Below are positions 55,276-64,000 of a DNA stretch of 64,000 bases, piece by piece. The stretch comes from Thalassotalea sp. PP2-459 (GTDB taxonomy: Bacteria; Pseudomonadota; Gammaproteobacteria; Enterobacterales; Alteromonadaceae). Position 1 is the first letter of the stretch. The number at the start of each line of letters is the position of its first letter. A model generated the notes under the pieces. That model saw only the letters and a program-made list of their open reading frames with translations, did no database searches and had not been told where the DNA came from. Made by a program: the position numbers and the translations under genes. The stretch spans positions 26,011-90,010 of the forward strand of contig NZ_MKQD01000018.1 of NCBI RefSeq assembly GCF_001913705.1, read 5' to 3'.

Positions 55276-56136
55276 ATGGGTGAACGTACACGCTTCACAA
55301 TACAGCAAGCAATTGAACACGGTAGACATTTATGCTCTAACGTATCTGACTCAGCTAAATTAGACAGCCAGATATTGCTTGCGTTTTGTCTTGAAAAACC
55401 AACTAGTTACTTGTTTACTTGGCCTGAAAAAACGTTAGCGAATTCACAGCAACTATTGTTTGAATCGTTAGTGGTGCGAAGGGTTAATGGTGAGCCAATT
55501 GCGTATATAACCGGTGAAAAAGAGTTTTGGTCATTACCGTTAAAAGTTTCACCCGCAACCTTGATTCCTCGGCCAGATACAGAAGTATTGGTAGAGCAAG
55601 TGTTGTTAAATCATAAAGCAAAGAGTTGTCGTTGTTTAGACTTAGGAACGGGAACGGGCGCTATCGCTTTAGCGTTAGCAACAGAGAAACCAAATTGGCA
55701 AATAGAGGCGGTAGACTTTCAAGAAGAAGCTGTTGAACTTGCTTCAGAAAATGTTGAGCGGTTTGGTTTACAAAATGTTTCTGTTTATCAAAGTGACTGG
55801 TTTGCTCATATTGATCAAGCGACGCGTTTTGATATTATCGTAAGCAACCCACCGTATATTGATAAAAATGATCAACACCTGTTAGAGGGGGATGTAGCAT
55901 TTGAGCCAAAAAGTGCGTTAGTGGCTGAAAAAAATGGTCTTTCAGATATTCAAAAAATAGTATCAGATGCGCGACGCTATTTAATGTCAGGCGGGTATCT
56001 GTATATAGAACATGGCTGCGATCAAGCATTTGAGGTACAAAGCATTTTTTCAGCATTTGATTATCATCATATTCAAACCGTGAAAGATTATAACAATAAT
56101 GATCGAGTCACATTGGCTTGTTACATCAATAAATAA
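55276..56136 (+). CDS. prmC: Release factor glutamine methyltransferase
   Basis: The 286-residue protein has a SAM-binding motif (CLDLGTGTGAIALALA) and catalytic NPPY (IIVSNPPYID), with a helical N-terminal release-factor-binding domain. It methylates the GGQ glutamine of RF1 and RF2. It lies directly behind prfA. Confidence 0.96.
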   Translation: MGERTRFTIQQAIEHGRHLCSNVSDSAKLDSQILLAFCLEKPTSYLFTWPEKTLANSQQLLFESLVVRRVNGEPIAYITGEKEFWSLPLKVSPATLIPRPDTEVLVEQVLLNHKAKSCRCLDLGTGTGAIALALATEKPNWQIEAVDFQEEAVELASENVERFGLQNVSVYQSDWFAHIDQATRFDIIVSNPPYIDKNDQHLLEGDVAFEPKSALVAEKNGLSDIQKIVSDARRYLMSGGYLYIEHGCDQAFEVQSIFSAFDYHHIQTVKDYNNNDRVTLACYINK

Positions 56137-56157
56137 AATAATATTAAGGAATTATAC

Positions 56158-56523
56158 ATGTTTAAGCATTTACATATGACATTGGCGGCGATCAGTATTT
56201 CGTTATTCACCATTCGATTTGTTTGGACTCTAATTGGTTCTAAGCAGTTAGACAAAAAATGGGTAAAAGTAACCCCTCATGCCGTTGATACGTTGTTATT
56301 AATTTTTGGTATTGCGTTAATGGTTCAAGTTGGCTGGAATCCGTTAGAGCATACTTGGTTAGCTGAGAAATTATTAGCAGTAGTTGCCTATATTTTTACC
56401 GCTTATTACACCTTAAAATTGGCAAGAAATCGCTTAATGCAATTTATTGGCTATTTCGGTGCGATTGGCTGGATAGTACTTGTTGTACGGTTAGCACTAA
56501 CAAAAGATAATATTATATTTTAG
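56158..56523 (+). CDS. SirB2-family membrane protein
   Basis: The 121-residue protein has four hydrophobic helices and the family start FKHLHMTLAAISISLFTIRF. PHAVDTLLLIFGIALM is also typical. SirB2 proteins are inner-membrane proteins of unknown biochemical role, almost always found between prmC and sirB1 in gammaproteobacteria. It is 21 bases after prmC. Confidence 0.9.
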   Translation: MFKHLHMTLAAISISLFTIRFVWTLIGSKQLDKKWVKVTPHAVDTLLLIFGIALMVQVGWNPLEHTWLAEKLLAVVAYIFTAYYTLKLARNRLMQFIGYFGAIGWIVLVVRLALTKDNIIF

Positions 56524-56586
56524 CCGTATAACCGCTGTTTTATTAATATTGCGCCCGTAAGTTTTTATAGGATAAAAGAAAATTTA

Positions 56587-57393
56587 ATGAATGATTTGTT
56601 GTTGTCAGAAATATGTTCTGAACAAAGTGATTTATTATCATTGTTGGTTTTAATTGAAAAGTATGTTTTTGACAAGCACGCTAGTAACCAATTTGAACGT
56701 GTCATCGCGCCCGTTGTAGATACTTGCCAAGACGCTATTGAGGGCATAGATGACACAATGGCGCAAGCTGAATGTTTAATCAATGCGTTGTATGTTGATG
56801 AGTTGTTTATCGATAAACAACGTTCTGCTTGGCCTGTTCTTTCTTGTGTTATTGAAAGTGCAATAGCACACAGAATATTGTCTCCTGTGGTAAAGGCTGC
56901 CGTTATTCTACACATTATTAATCGTTGTCAGTTAGAGGCTGAAATCGTTTATGTACCTGAAAGTGTGATGGTTAGAATTATATGTGATGATGTTTATTCA
57001 ATCATTTTTGACCCCATTACTGGAGAGTCTTTGAATTGGGAAGAACTAGATAGGCGATTAGACGGTTTACCTAATGAACCTCATAGTAAATATCTAGAGC
57101 CAATGGATAAAAGTAGTACTATCGTTGAGCATTTAACATTATTAAAAAATAGCCTAATTAGCGAATCGAAATTTGATCAGGCGTTAAAATGTGTTGACTT
57201 ATTATTAGCAATAAAACCAGAAGACCCCTTTGAAAGGCGCGATAGAGGTTTTTTGCTTCATCAACTTGACTGCTTTAAAGTGGCTTACGATGATTATCAG
57301 TACTTTGTTCAGCAATGTCCTAAAGATCCTGCAGCGCAATTATTAAAGTTACAACTCGATAACATAAACTTAGGCGAGACCGTGCTACACTGA
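56587..57393 (+). CDS. SirB1-family protein (transglutaminase-like plus TPR)
   Basis: The product has 268 residues. The N-terminal portion follows the SirB1/transglutaminase-like fold. A Cys, His, Asp catalytic set is not obvious: the Cys region around LINALYVDELF is altered, so enzyme activity is doubtful. The C-terminal 80 residues hold TPR-like helices (DQALKCVDLLLAIKPEDPFERRDRG). The family sits between prmC/sirB2 and kdsA in many relatives. Role unknown. Confidence 0.88.
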   Translation: MNDLLLSEICSEQSDLLSLLVLIEKYVFDKHASNQFERVIAPVVDTCQDAIEGIDDTMAQAECLINALYVDELFIDKQRSAWPVLSCVIESAIAHRILSPVVKAAVILHIINRCQLEAEIVYVPESVMVRIICDDVYSIIFDPITGESLNWEELDRRLDGLPNEPHSKYLEPMDKSSTIVEHLTLLKNSLISESKFDQALKCVDLLLAIKPEDPFERRDRGFLLHQLDCFKVAYDDYQYFVQQCPKDPAAQLLKLQLDNINLGETVLH

Positions 57394-57454
57394 TCGCTAT
57401 TAAAACAATAACAAACAAATAAAAATAACAAGACAAACAAATTGGAGATTAATT

Positions 57455-58726
57455 ATGTTTGCCGACCCTACAGTAGCAGATGCTGCACACGCACCATTAT
57501 TAACAAACGACGCAACTATTCTGGGTATTTTTGCCTTAATGTTAGGTTGGGTATTTTATACGTCAAATAGCCAGTCGCCTTTTTGGAAAAAGTTTTATGG
57601 GGTAGTTCCTGCCGTATTGCTTTGTTACTTTTTACCCTCACTTTTGAATACGTTCGATATTATTCGTGGCGAAGACTCAAACCTTTATTATGTTGCTTCA
57701 AGATATTTATTGCCTGCTTGTTTAGTCTTACTGACAATTAGTATTGATATTAAAGCGATCAAACGTTTAGGAAGTAAGGCGATTATTTTATTTTTTACCG
57801 GTACGGTAGGTATTGTTATCGGTGGTCCGATAGCGTTATTAATCGTATCAGCTGTTGTACCAGAGCTTATTGGCGTAACAGGGCCGGAAGCTGCATGGCG
57901 TGGCATGACAACGGTGGCAGGTAGCTGGATTGGTGGCAGTGCAAACCAAGCAGCGATGAAAGAAATTTATGGCGCAGGTGACGCTATTTTCTCAACCATG
58001 GTAACGGTTGATGTTATCGTGGCTAATTTATGGATGGCAGTGCTGTTGATCATGTCAGGGAGGGCAGCCTCTATTGATAAAAAGTCGGGCGCAGATGTTA
58101 GTGCCATTAATGAATTGAAAGAAAAAGTTGAACAATTTCATGCGAAACATTCACGTATACCTAGTTTAGCTGATTTAATGATTATTGTTGCTGTTGGTTT
58201 GGGCGTTACAGGCTTTGCGCATTTATTTGCTGATATTGTTACTCCGTACTTTGTAGAAAATCATCCGACGTTAGGTAAATTCAGTTTTCACAGTAAATTC
58301 TTTTGGATGGTTATTTTTGCTAGTACCGTTGGTATTATTCTTTCCTTCACTAAAGTGAGAAATTTAGAAGGTGCAGGAGCCTCGAAAGTAGGTAGTGCAT
58401 TTCTTTATGTATTAATCGCAACCATAGGTATGAAAATGGATGTGAGAATGATTATGGATACACCTTTGTATTTTGTTATTGGTGTCATTTGGATGATTAT
58501 TCATGCTTCATTGATGTTGTTAGTGGCGAAATTAATTAAAGCGCCTTTATTTTATATGGCGATAGGTAGCCAAGCCAATGTTGGCGGCGCGGCATCGGCA
58601 CCGATTGTTGCCTCTGCATTCCACCCATCTCTTGCACCGGTAGGTGTATTATTGGCTGTACTCGGTTATACCTTAGGAACCTATATGGCATGGCTATGTG
58701 GTCAATTTTTACAAGCAGTGGCTTAA
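57455..58726 (+). CDS. DUF819-family integral membrane protein
   Basis: The 423-residue protein has about ten membrane helices. Family marks include the early ILGIFALMLGWVFYTSN helix, VAGSWIGGSANQAAMKE in the middle and QANVGGAASAPIVASAFHP near the C-terminus. This repeated GG-rich pattern suggests an inverted-repeat transporter-like fold. Substrate and direction are unknown. It has been inserted between sirB1 and kdsA on the same strand with short gaps (61 and 16 bases). Confidence 0.9.
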   Translation: MFADPTVADAAHAPLLTNDATILGIFALMLGWVFYTSNSQSPFWKKFYGVVPAVLLCYFLPSLLNTFDIIRGEDSNLYYVASRYLLPACLVLLTISIDIKAIKRLGSKAIILFFTGTVGIVIGGPIALLIVSAVVPELIGVTGPEAAWRGMTTVAGSWIGGSANQAAMKEIYGAGDAIFSTMVTVDVIVANLWMAVLLIMSGRAASIDKKSGADVSAINELKEKVEQFHAKHSRIPSLADLMIIVAVGLGVTGFAHLFADIVTPYFVENHPTLGKFSFHSKFFWMVIFASTVGIILSFTKVRNLEGAGASKVGSAFLYVLIATIGMKMDVRMIMDTPLYFVIGVIWMIIHASLMLLVAKLIKAPLFYMAIGSQANVGGAASAPIVASAFHPSLAPVGVLLAVLGYTLGTYMAWLCGQFLQAVA

Positions 58727-58733
58727 GTATTAG

Positions 58734-59585
<852 letters not shown>

Positions 59586-59619
59586 TTCAATAGCCTAAGT
59601 AAAAAGGCTCAAGTAAAAC

Positions 59620-59664
59620 AAAAGGGGTCAGGTACAATTAGTAAATGTACCTGACCCCTTTTTT
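59620..59664. terminator. Long palindrome with GGGGTCAGGTACA arms after kdsA
   Basis: AAAAGGGGTCAGGTACA (59620-59636) and TGTACCTGACCCCTTTT (59646-59662) form a 17-bp perfect stem with a 9-nt loop, closed by T-runs. It can act as a terminator for kdsA and is related to GGGGTCAGGTACA elements spread by REP-associated transposases. A half copy is at 24213-24228. Confidence 0.75.
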
Positions 59665-60126
59665 AATGCTTGTTCCCAACACCGAAATAGTATTCTTAGC
59701 CGCTTAAATGCTAATGCTATGATTATCGTATAGTGAGTTTTTTCTCTTTCTTTTCTTGTTATCTGTAATAGACTTTTACTCAAAATGAATAACCGCGTTC
59801 TGTGAGTGCTTTAATTTTAAACTCTCGGGTATGTCATTTTGCTTTACTGAACAACACCTTTAGTTGACATTAAAATATAACATCATTTGATGTCTAATAG
59901 TGTTTGGGAATTCCAGAACGTTATTTTTTCATTTTTTGAACCATGTTTAACAGGCTAGCTAAGCCTTGTCCTTGTAACGTTTTAAACCGTACAATTTTTA
60001 GATCCTTTCACTATTAGTTTTTTGACACATGATGAATTAATGTCTATTTTTTGTACTGTGCGATAAGGGTGTATGGAAATGTATTTCGTACTTTTAATCT
60101 AACTTAAAATGTAAAAAGGATTTATT
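59665..60126. other. Intergenic region without recognisable genes
   Basis: There are about 460 AT-rich bases after the kdsA terminator. I find no reading frame of useful length, no tRNA and no convincing repeat. The promoter of the gene at 60127 should be near its 3' end, and AAAAAGGA is its ribosome site. Confidence 0.5.
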
Positions 60127-60882
60127 ATGGAAATGTTAAAAATTGATGAACGCCTTGATTTCATTAAAACACTTGAACTAGATTCGTCATTAAAAGGTTT
60201 ATCACCTGCTAAGTTAATGTCTGAACCTACGGAAAATGAACCTGCTGGCTATGTCGATGCGGGGAGTTTGACTTCTTTTGTGGCTGGTGTGTCAGCTCAA
60301 CATAAGAGTGATGCTTTAAATTCAACACTTCTTGCGCAGTTGGCTGCTAATAAAAAGTTTGACCGAGAAGTTAATCCAGTAGATTGGTATACATTTTACA
60401 AAACAGTATTAGAGAATGTCGGTTGGGTTGTTCAAAATTGGGAATTTACAAAGTATAACGCAGGCGGTACGAGCTTTACTGTTGACGCCGTGATTGCTGA
60501 GTTATTAGCTGCAATAGCAACTAGTGATGATAAGGCTATTGTTGATGAAGCAATCAAAGCCGTTAAAGCACTTGATAAAGGAGATGGTCGATTGGTTTTG
60601 TGGGAGCAAAATAGCTCGCACTTAAGTAAAGGTAATTTTCAAATTAGTGCATGTTCAGAGTCTGATGGTGTTTTGTTGATGAAAATAGGAGCTTTCTATT
60701 TTACAACTGACGAAACTGTAACAAATGTACTTTGGTTTACCTTTTCTAGCTCTCAAACTGAACTATACAAAGGTGGACAAACAATTAATCTTAACGAAGA
60801 TGTTTATTCTAGAGTTCGACAAACGGTTATTGATAAACTCGGAGATAAAGCACAAGATTTTGTTGGTGATTTAGATATTTAA
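60127..60882 (+). CDS. Hypothetical protein, no recognised family
   Basis: The protein has 251 residues, without signal peptide or membrane segment. Residues 1-50 are polar; about 75-115 have a Trp- and Tyr-rich helix region (VDWYTFYKTVLENVGWVVQNW). Residues 115-150 are Ala-rich helices (VDAVIAELLAAIAT), and 150-225 are beta-strand-like (GRLVLWEQNSSH, NFQISACSES, LWFTFSSSQTEL). The alternating beta half and Gly/Ser content recall pore-forming or virulence-associated proteins, but I cannot support a function. A good AAAAAGGA ribosome site lies before the ATG, and a hairpin at 60911-60937 follows. It has no functional neighbours. Confidence 0.75.
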   Translation: MEMLKIDERLDFIKTLELDSSLKGLSPAKLMSEPTENEPAGYVDAGSLTSFVAGVSAQHKSDALNSTLLAQLAANKKFDREVNPVDWYTFYKTVLENVGWVVQNWEFTKYNAGGTSFTVDAVIAELLAAIATSDDKAIVDEAIKAVKALDKGDGRLVLWEQNSSHLSKGNFQISACSESDGVLLMKIGAFYFTTDETVTNVLWFTFSSSQTELYKGGQTINLNEDVYSRVRQTVIDKLGDKAQDFVGDLDI

Positions 60883-61319
60883 TTTGTTATAGAAAATATA
60901 AAAAGATTTTAGCGCTGGATAAAATAGTTCCAGCGCTACTTTAAGCGTGTTAAAGGCGGAAATTAAGGTAAAGGGAGCATATATTATTGCTAAAATAGGT
61001 AACCCCACTAAGAACTAACAATACTGATAAACAAACCAATGATAGCTATGGAATCGATATTATTTACCTAGTATAGAGTGAGATATTTACGTTACTTGAG
61101 CTTGTTCAACAATCATCTTGACATCTGCACGATGCGAGATTTAATTCAGATCTATTAACTTTCCCTAATTCTTGAACTCGTTATTGATCTTTTTACGAAA
61201 GTGTTAGTTTAGGTTAAGCCGTATACAAGCCTGAATTGATCGGTAATTTACGTTTTATACTAAAAGAAAGAGGCGAGAAGCTATTTTAGGTTGGCTAAAT
61301 AGTTTCTGCCTCTTTATTA
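60883..61319. other. Intergenic region with two hairpins
   Basis: A perfect 9-bp hairpin (AGCGCTGGA 60911-60919, TCCAGCGCT 60929-60937) follows the upstream gene and probably ends it, though the T-run is poor. A second, at 61267-61315, belongs to the minus-strand protease gene. Between them, 61090-61200 on the minus strand shows short broken protein-like pieces but no frame I would call. Confidence 0.55.
61267..61315 (-). terminator. Terminator after the secreted protease gene
   Basis: AAAGAGGC...GCTATTT pairs with AAATAG...GCCTCTTT, allowing one internal bulge. On the minus strand it is followed by CTTTCTTTTA and lies 5 bases past the protease stop. Confidence 0.65.
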
Positions 61320-63530
61320 CTAGTGGATAGTTACTTGTACTTCAATCCAAGCGCCTGCAGTACCTAATACACCGCCTTTATCGACAGGGTATAGAGTAAA
61401 TCCATTCCAAGGATCTGAAAATGTATGATTTATCTGCAAAGGAGCATCATTAAAGTCTTCTAATGCCCAGCTTGAACTACGCGAGTTAGGTGTTGAGTCT
61501 AACAATAATGAATTGTGGTTATACCAAGGAGCTTCATTATTATCCATGTAGTTTTGTAAATTGATTGAAATACCATTTTGCAATAAAGGTGTCCGTAATT
61601 GATATTCAGGAGCAGTATTTACTTCACTTTTTTGCATCGTTCTGTATTCAACCCAATAAGTTTTTTCACCATCACCAGATTTTATTCTAAGTCCGATATT
61701 ACCCGGTGCATTATGGCCTGCTGCAGTACCGTGATCAAAAGCATATATTCTATAAACGCCAGAGGTTGTAACGATTGGTACATCAGCTTCACTGATCCAA
61801 TTATTGAAATAACCTTTGTACATCAGGTTCATTTCTTCTAGAGAGTGAGCACCCATTCCCATCAGGCCAAATACATTACCATAGTTGATCACGCTGTCAT
61901 TAGCATTACCGTTTAACATGCTATTACCACCTTCTATCGACATGGAGTGGTGCAAACCTAGAGCATGACCAGTTTCATGTGCAATAGTACCGGCTTTATA
62001 AGTGTATATTTCCATTAACGGTGGGCTCGCTTGAGAATTAATGAAGTATGTTCCTTCTGTGCCTACAGGAGGAGCCGTTACCATGATAATGGTTCCATCT
62101 CCTGGAAAGTTAGGATCTACACCTGCGTTAACAAGTTGTTCTCGATAGCCAGGATTCCATAAAGTTTTGTCATTATTATAATAATCATGATTATTTGGCA
62201 TGGTTATTTTGGGTTTAATTTCCCACGTAAAATTAAAATTACCGTAGGATTGCTCTGTAAAATATTGCTTAGCAATTTGCATTTCTGCATTGATTTGTGC
62301 ATTTGTAAATTCAAGATCTTGGTCTGGAAATCTAATTGGGTATACCAGAACATGAACTCCATTATGATCGTAACCATCATTACCAGGGTCGGCAGCGCCA
62401 GGGTTAACACGGCAACTGGTCGCGTTAAAGTCTGCAACAAGGCTAACACCTTTGAATAAACCCTCTAACCGAACATTATTCCAACCATTATTTGGCTGAG
62501 TTAGAACCACACATTCCGTGTTTCCTACGCTTGAAGAACGGATACTGTCATCGCCTGATGTTGGCCAGCCATTAGCATTAGCAGCAAGAGTTAAATTTCC
62601 TAAGCCATATTTGGTGCTAAAAGCGATGCTTGTAACATTTTGATTAAAAGTAGAAACACTAAAACCATGCCCTTTTGAAGCTGCTGGAACACAAACAGGA
62701 ACGCCATCACTTAAGGAGGTAACAGTTGTTGGGGCTTCAATAGCACAAATATCGTTCAACGCACCAGTATTTGGATCGGGGTTAGTTGATCCTGTTGTTG
62801 TTACCACGGTTGTTGTATTACTCCAACCAGATCTATGAGTACTATTTTCAGCGTACATTGTGTAATAGTAAGTGGTATTTTCAGCTAACCCCGTATCAAT
62901 GTAGCTTTCTGAGTTGGCCGTTGGGGTGGCAATGGTTGTCCATGAGCTGCCAGCTGATGATCGTTGAATAACAAATTGATCTTCATTATTAGCATTATCA
63001 TTCCAAGTTAAATTGATGGAGTTGCTATTGCCTGTACCTGAAAGGTTATTTGGTGCAACTAACGAGCCGGTATTTCCTCCAGGGTTACTGCCAGTTGAAC
63101 TTCTACATGTACTCGCCCCAAAATCAACAGCTAATGATGCGCCATCGCGCGTCCCTGTTATTGCTACCATTAGCCAGTATTGGCTAGGGTTATTGATAAC
63201 AACACACTCATTATTAGTGTTTGCATTCAGTGATTTGTAAGCGTTGCTGTTTGCCGCAGTGCTTGGCCAGTTTCCTTGGCCAACATATAGGCCTAAATCG
63301 CCAGTACCATGCGCGGTGCTGATCGCTACACTATTGTGTGCATTAGCACCTCCCAAACTGAGGTATGCAGTACCATTATTGCTTACACAAACAGGTGTGC
63401 CGTCATTGACAGAATTTGAAGGGCCCTGTGTTGCACAAGTATCGGGCAATTCATTACTTAATGATTGATATGATAGAAATAGTAAAGAACTAAAAAGTCC
63501 TTTTATCAATATTGATGAGGGAATTCTCAT
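61320..63530 (-). CDS. Secreted metzincin-type zinc metalloprotease with FnIII and duplicated beta domains
   Basis: The protein has 736 residues with a signal peptide (1-27). Domain A (about 30-145) and domain B (about 260-372) are copies of one beta domain: both have DGxPVCV, an AISTAHGTGDLGLYVG/AFSTKYGLGNLTLA strand, ECVVL/ECVVI and a last Cys, like a pre-peptidase C-terminal fold. A fibronectin type III domain (about 155-245) is between them. The catalytic part (about 380-620) has HETGHALGLHH, the full HExxHxxGxxH zinc motif, and a possible Met-turn in FGLMGMGAHS. The C-terminal 100 residues are beta-rich. It probably degrades extracellular protein, likely secreted by the type II system. 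Confidence 0.85.
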   Translation of the reverse strand: MRIPSSILIKGLFSSLLFLSYQSLSNELPDTCATQGPSNSVNDGTPVCVSNNGTAYLSLGGANAHNSVAISTAHGTGDLGLYVGQGNWPSTAANSNAYKSLNANTNNECVVINNPSQYWLMVAITGTRDGASLAVDFGASTCRSSTGSNPGGNTGSLVAPNNLSGTGNSNSINLTWNDNANNEDQFVIQRSSAGSSWTTIATPTANSESYIDTGLAENTTYYYTMYAENSTHRSGWSNTTTVVTTTGSTNPDPNTGALNDICAIEAPTTVTSLSDGVPVCVPAASKGHGFSVSTFNQNVTSIAFSTKYGLGNLTLAANANGWPTSGDDSIRSSSVGNTECVVLTQPNNGWNNVRLEGLFKGVSLVADFNATSCRVNPGAADPGNDGYDHNGVHVLVYPIRFPDQDLEFTNAQINAEMQIAKQYFTEQSYGNFNFTWEIKPKITMPNNHDYYNNDKTLWNPGYREQLVNAGVDPNFPGDGTIIMVTAPPVGTEGTYFINSQASPPLMEIYTYKAGTIAHETGHALGLHHSMSIEGGNSMLNGNANDSVINYGNVFGLMGMGAHSLEEMNLMYKGYFNNWISEADVPIVTTSGVYRIYAFDHGTAAGHNAPGNIGLRIKSGDGEKTYWVEYRTMQKSEVNTAPEYQLRTPLLQNGISINLQNYMDNNEAPWYNHNSLLLDSTPNSRSSSWALEDFNDAPLQINHTFSDPWNGFTLYPVDKGGVLGTAGAWIEVQVTIH

Positions 63531-63957
63531 CTTATCCTCCTAGTAAACGTTAGTGTTATATTGTTATGTGTTAGTTTTTATTTTCGCAATTATGTAAACA
63601 AATGTTTCTAAATTGCTCACTTAAAGGTATACGGTATACAATATACTTTCAAATGAGTTGGAATATTTGTTAGTAACTTAATTGCATATAAAATAACCAT
63701 TTTATTTTTTCCACTTGAAGAGCTATAGATATTCTTGCTTTAACCTTTTAATTGTAAAAGACTTTTCTTGGAAAAGATGTTGCCCTGTAAGTACGAATAA
63801 CGAGAAGTTAATGTGATTATTAAGCTGATGATTATGTTATTGAGGCAAATAAAACCTACTTATGATTACAGTCGTGGTATTCGAAGGAAGTAGATGTAAT
63901 ACCAATTCTATTAAATATTTAGCCAACTTAGCACTTCATTAGCGCGCTTAGAACAAG
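63531..63957. other. Upstream region of the protease gene
   Basis: About 430 AT-rich bases at the window end. An AGGAGGATAAG-like ribosome site for the protease is at its left edge (minus strand). No credible reading frame. The stretch from about 63895 (GTAATACCAATTCTATT...) resembles repeated intergenic elements of Alteromonadales. Confidence 0.45.
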
Positions 63958-64000
63958 CTAAATAATTTAAGCATAGTCGCTCTATGGTTCGATTATTTAG
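63958..64000. repeat. Nested hairpin element, cut by the window edge
   Basis: CTAAATAAT (63958-63966) pairs with ATTATTTAG (63992-64000), and inside it CATAG pairs with CTATG around a TCGCT loop. Two 5-nt internal loops separate the stems. It ends at the last base, so the stem may continue outside. The form suits a small palindromic intergenic or MITE-like repeat. Confidence 0.5.

Noticed and set aside
61090..61200. Minus-strand protein-like pieces (VQELGKVNRSELNLAS and ADVKMIVEQAQV)
   Set aside because: They lie in different frames, are under 25 residues each and match nothing I recognise; not enough for a pseudogene call.

Overview
The window looks like a chromosomal segment of a marine gammaproteobacterium of the Alteromonadales, most likely Colwelliaceae (Colwellia or Thalassotalea type). 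This rests on low GC, the strong resemblance of the housekeeping proteins to Escherichia coli and Shewanella-type orthologues, a DUF3718 protein, PEP-CTERM and GlyGly-CTERM surface proteins, and the conserved gene orders miaB-ybeZ-ybeY-corC-lnt, hemA-prfA-prmC-sirB2-sirB1-kdsA and lolB-ispE-prs-rplY-pth-ychF. The genus is inferred from recognition, not from a search.

Layout. Positions 1-6.4 kb hold the end of a PhoQ-like sensor kinase, a DUF3300 protein, an unusual lipoprotein joining two lysozyme-inhibitor domains, an M28 peptidase, YaeQ and a PLP aminotransferase. Positions 6.4-17.5 kb are the most unusual part. A 58-codon peptide gene is translationally coupled to a haem-oxygenase-like putative di-iron oxidase. 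Divergent from them is a giant hybrid sensor kinase (about 2,014 residues, two complete kinase cores, three receivers, Hpt), followed by a response-regulator diguanylate cyclase. Convergent to these lie a RiPP-maturation type radical SAM enzyme and a eukaryote-type S-adenosylmethionine decarboxylase. I infer a possible peptide-modification pathway next to its own signalling genes. No single observation proves that these genes work together.

Positions 17.6-31 kb hold a cyclophilin with a GlyGly-CTERM tail, a PEP-CTERM protein, DbpA, a NYN-domain protein, an M1 peptidase, a LysR regulator divergent from a membrane/thioredoxin gene set, a YbiT-like ABC-F ATPase, an RhlE-like helicase and a SpoU methyltransferase. 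Positions 31-45 kb hold rimO, a long non-coding leader, proBA, an amidohydrolase, the lnt-corC-ybeY-ybeZ-miaB set and ubiF. They are followed by insertion-sequence debris and a MarR regulator.

Positions 45.7-46.8 kb hold a tRNA operon (Met-Leu-Gln-Gln-Leu on the minus strand). It has a strong promoter and is interrupted by a 102-bp tandem array of decayed tRNA-Leu halves. Positions 47-59.6 kb are conserved housekeeping genes on both sides of the divergent lolB/hemA junction. They cover translation (ychF, pth, rplY, prfA, prmC), PRPP and isoprenoid precursors (prs, ispE), tetrapyrroles (hemA), lipoprotein sorting (lolB) and KDO synthesis (kdsA). The end of the window has an orphan 251-residue protein, a secreted metzincin protease and a hairpin element cut by the window edge.
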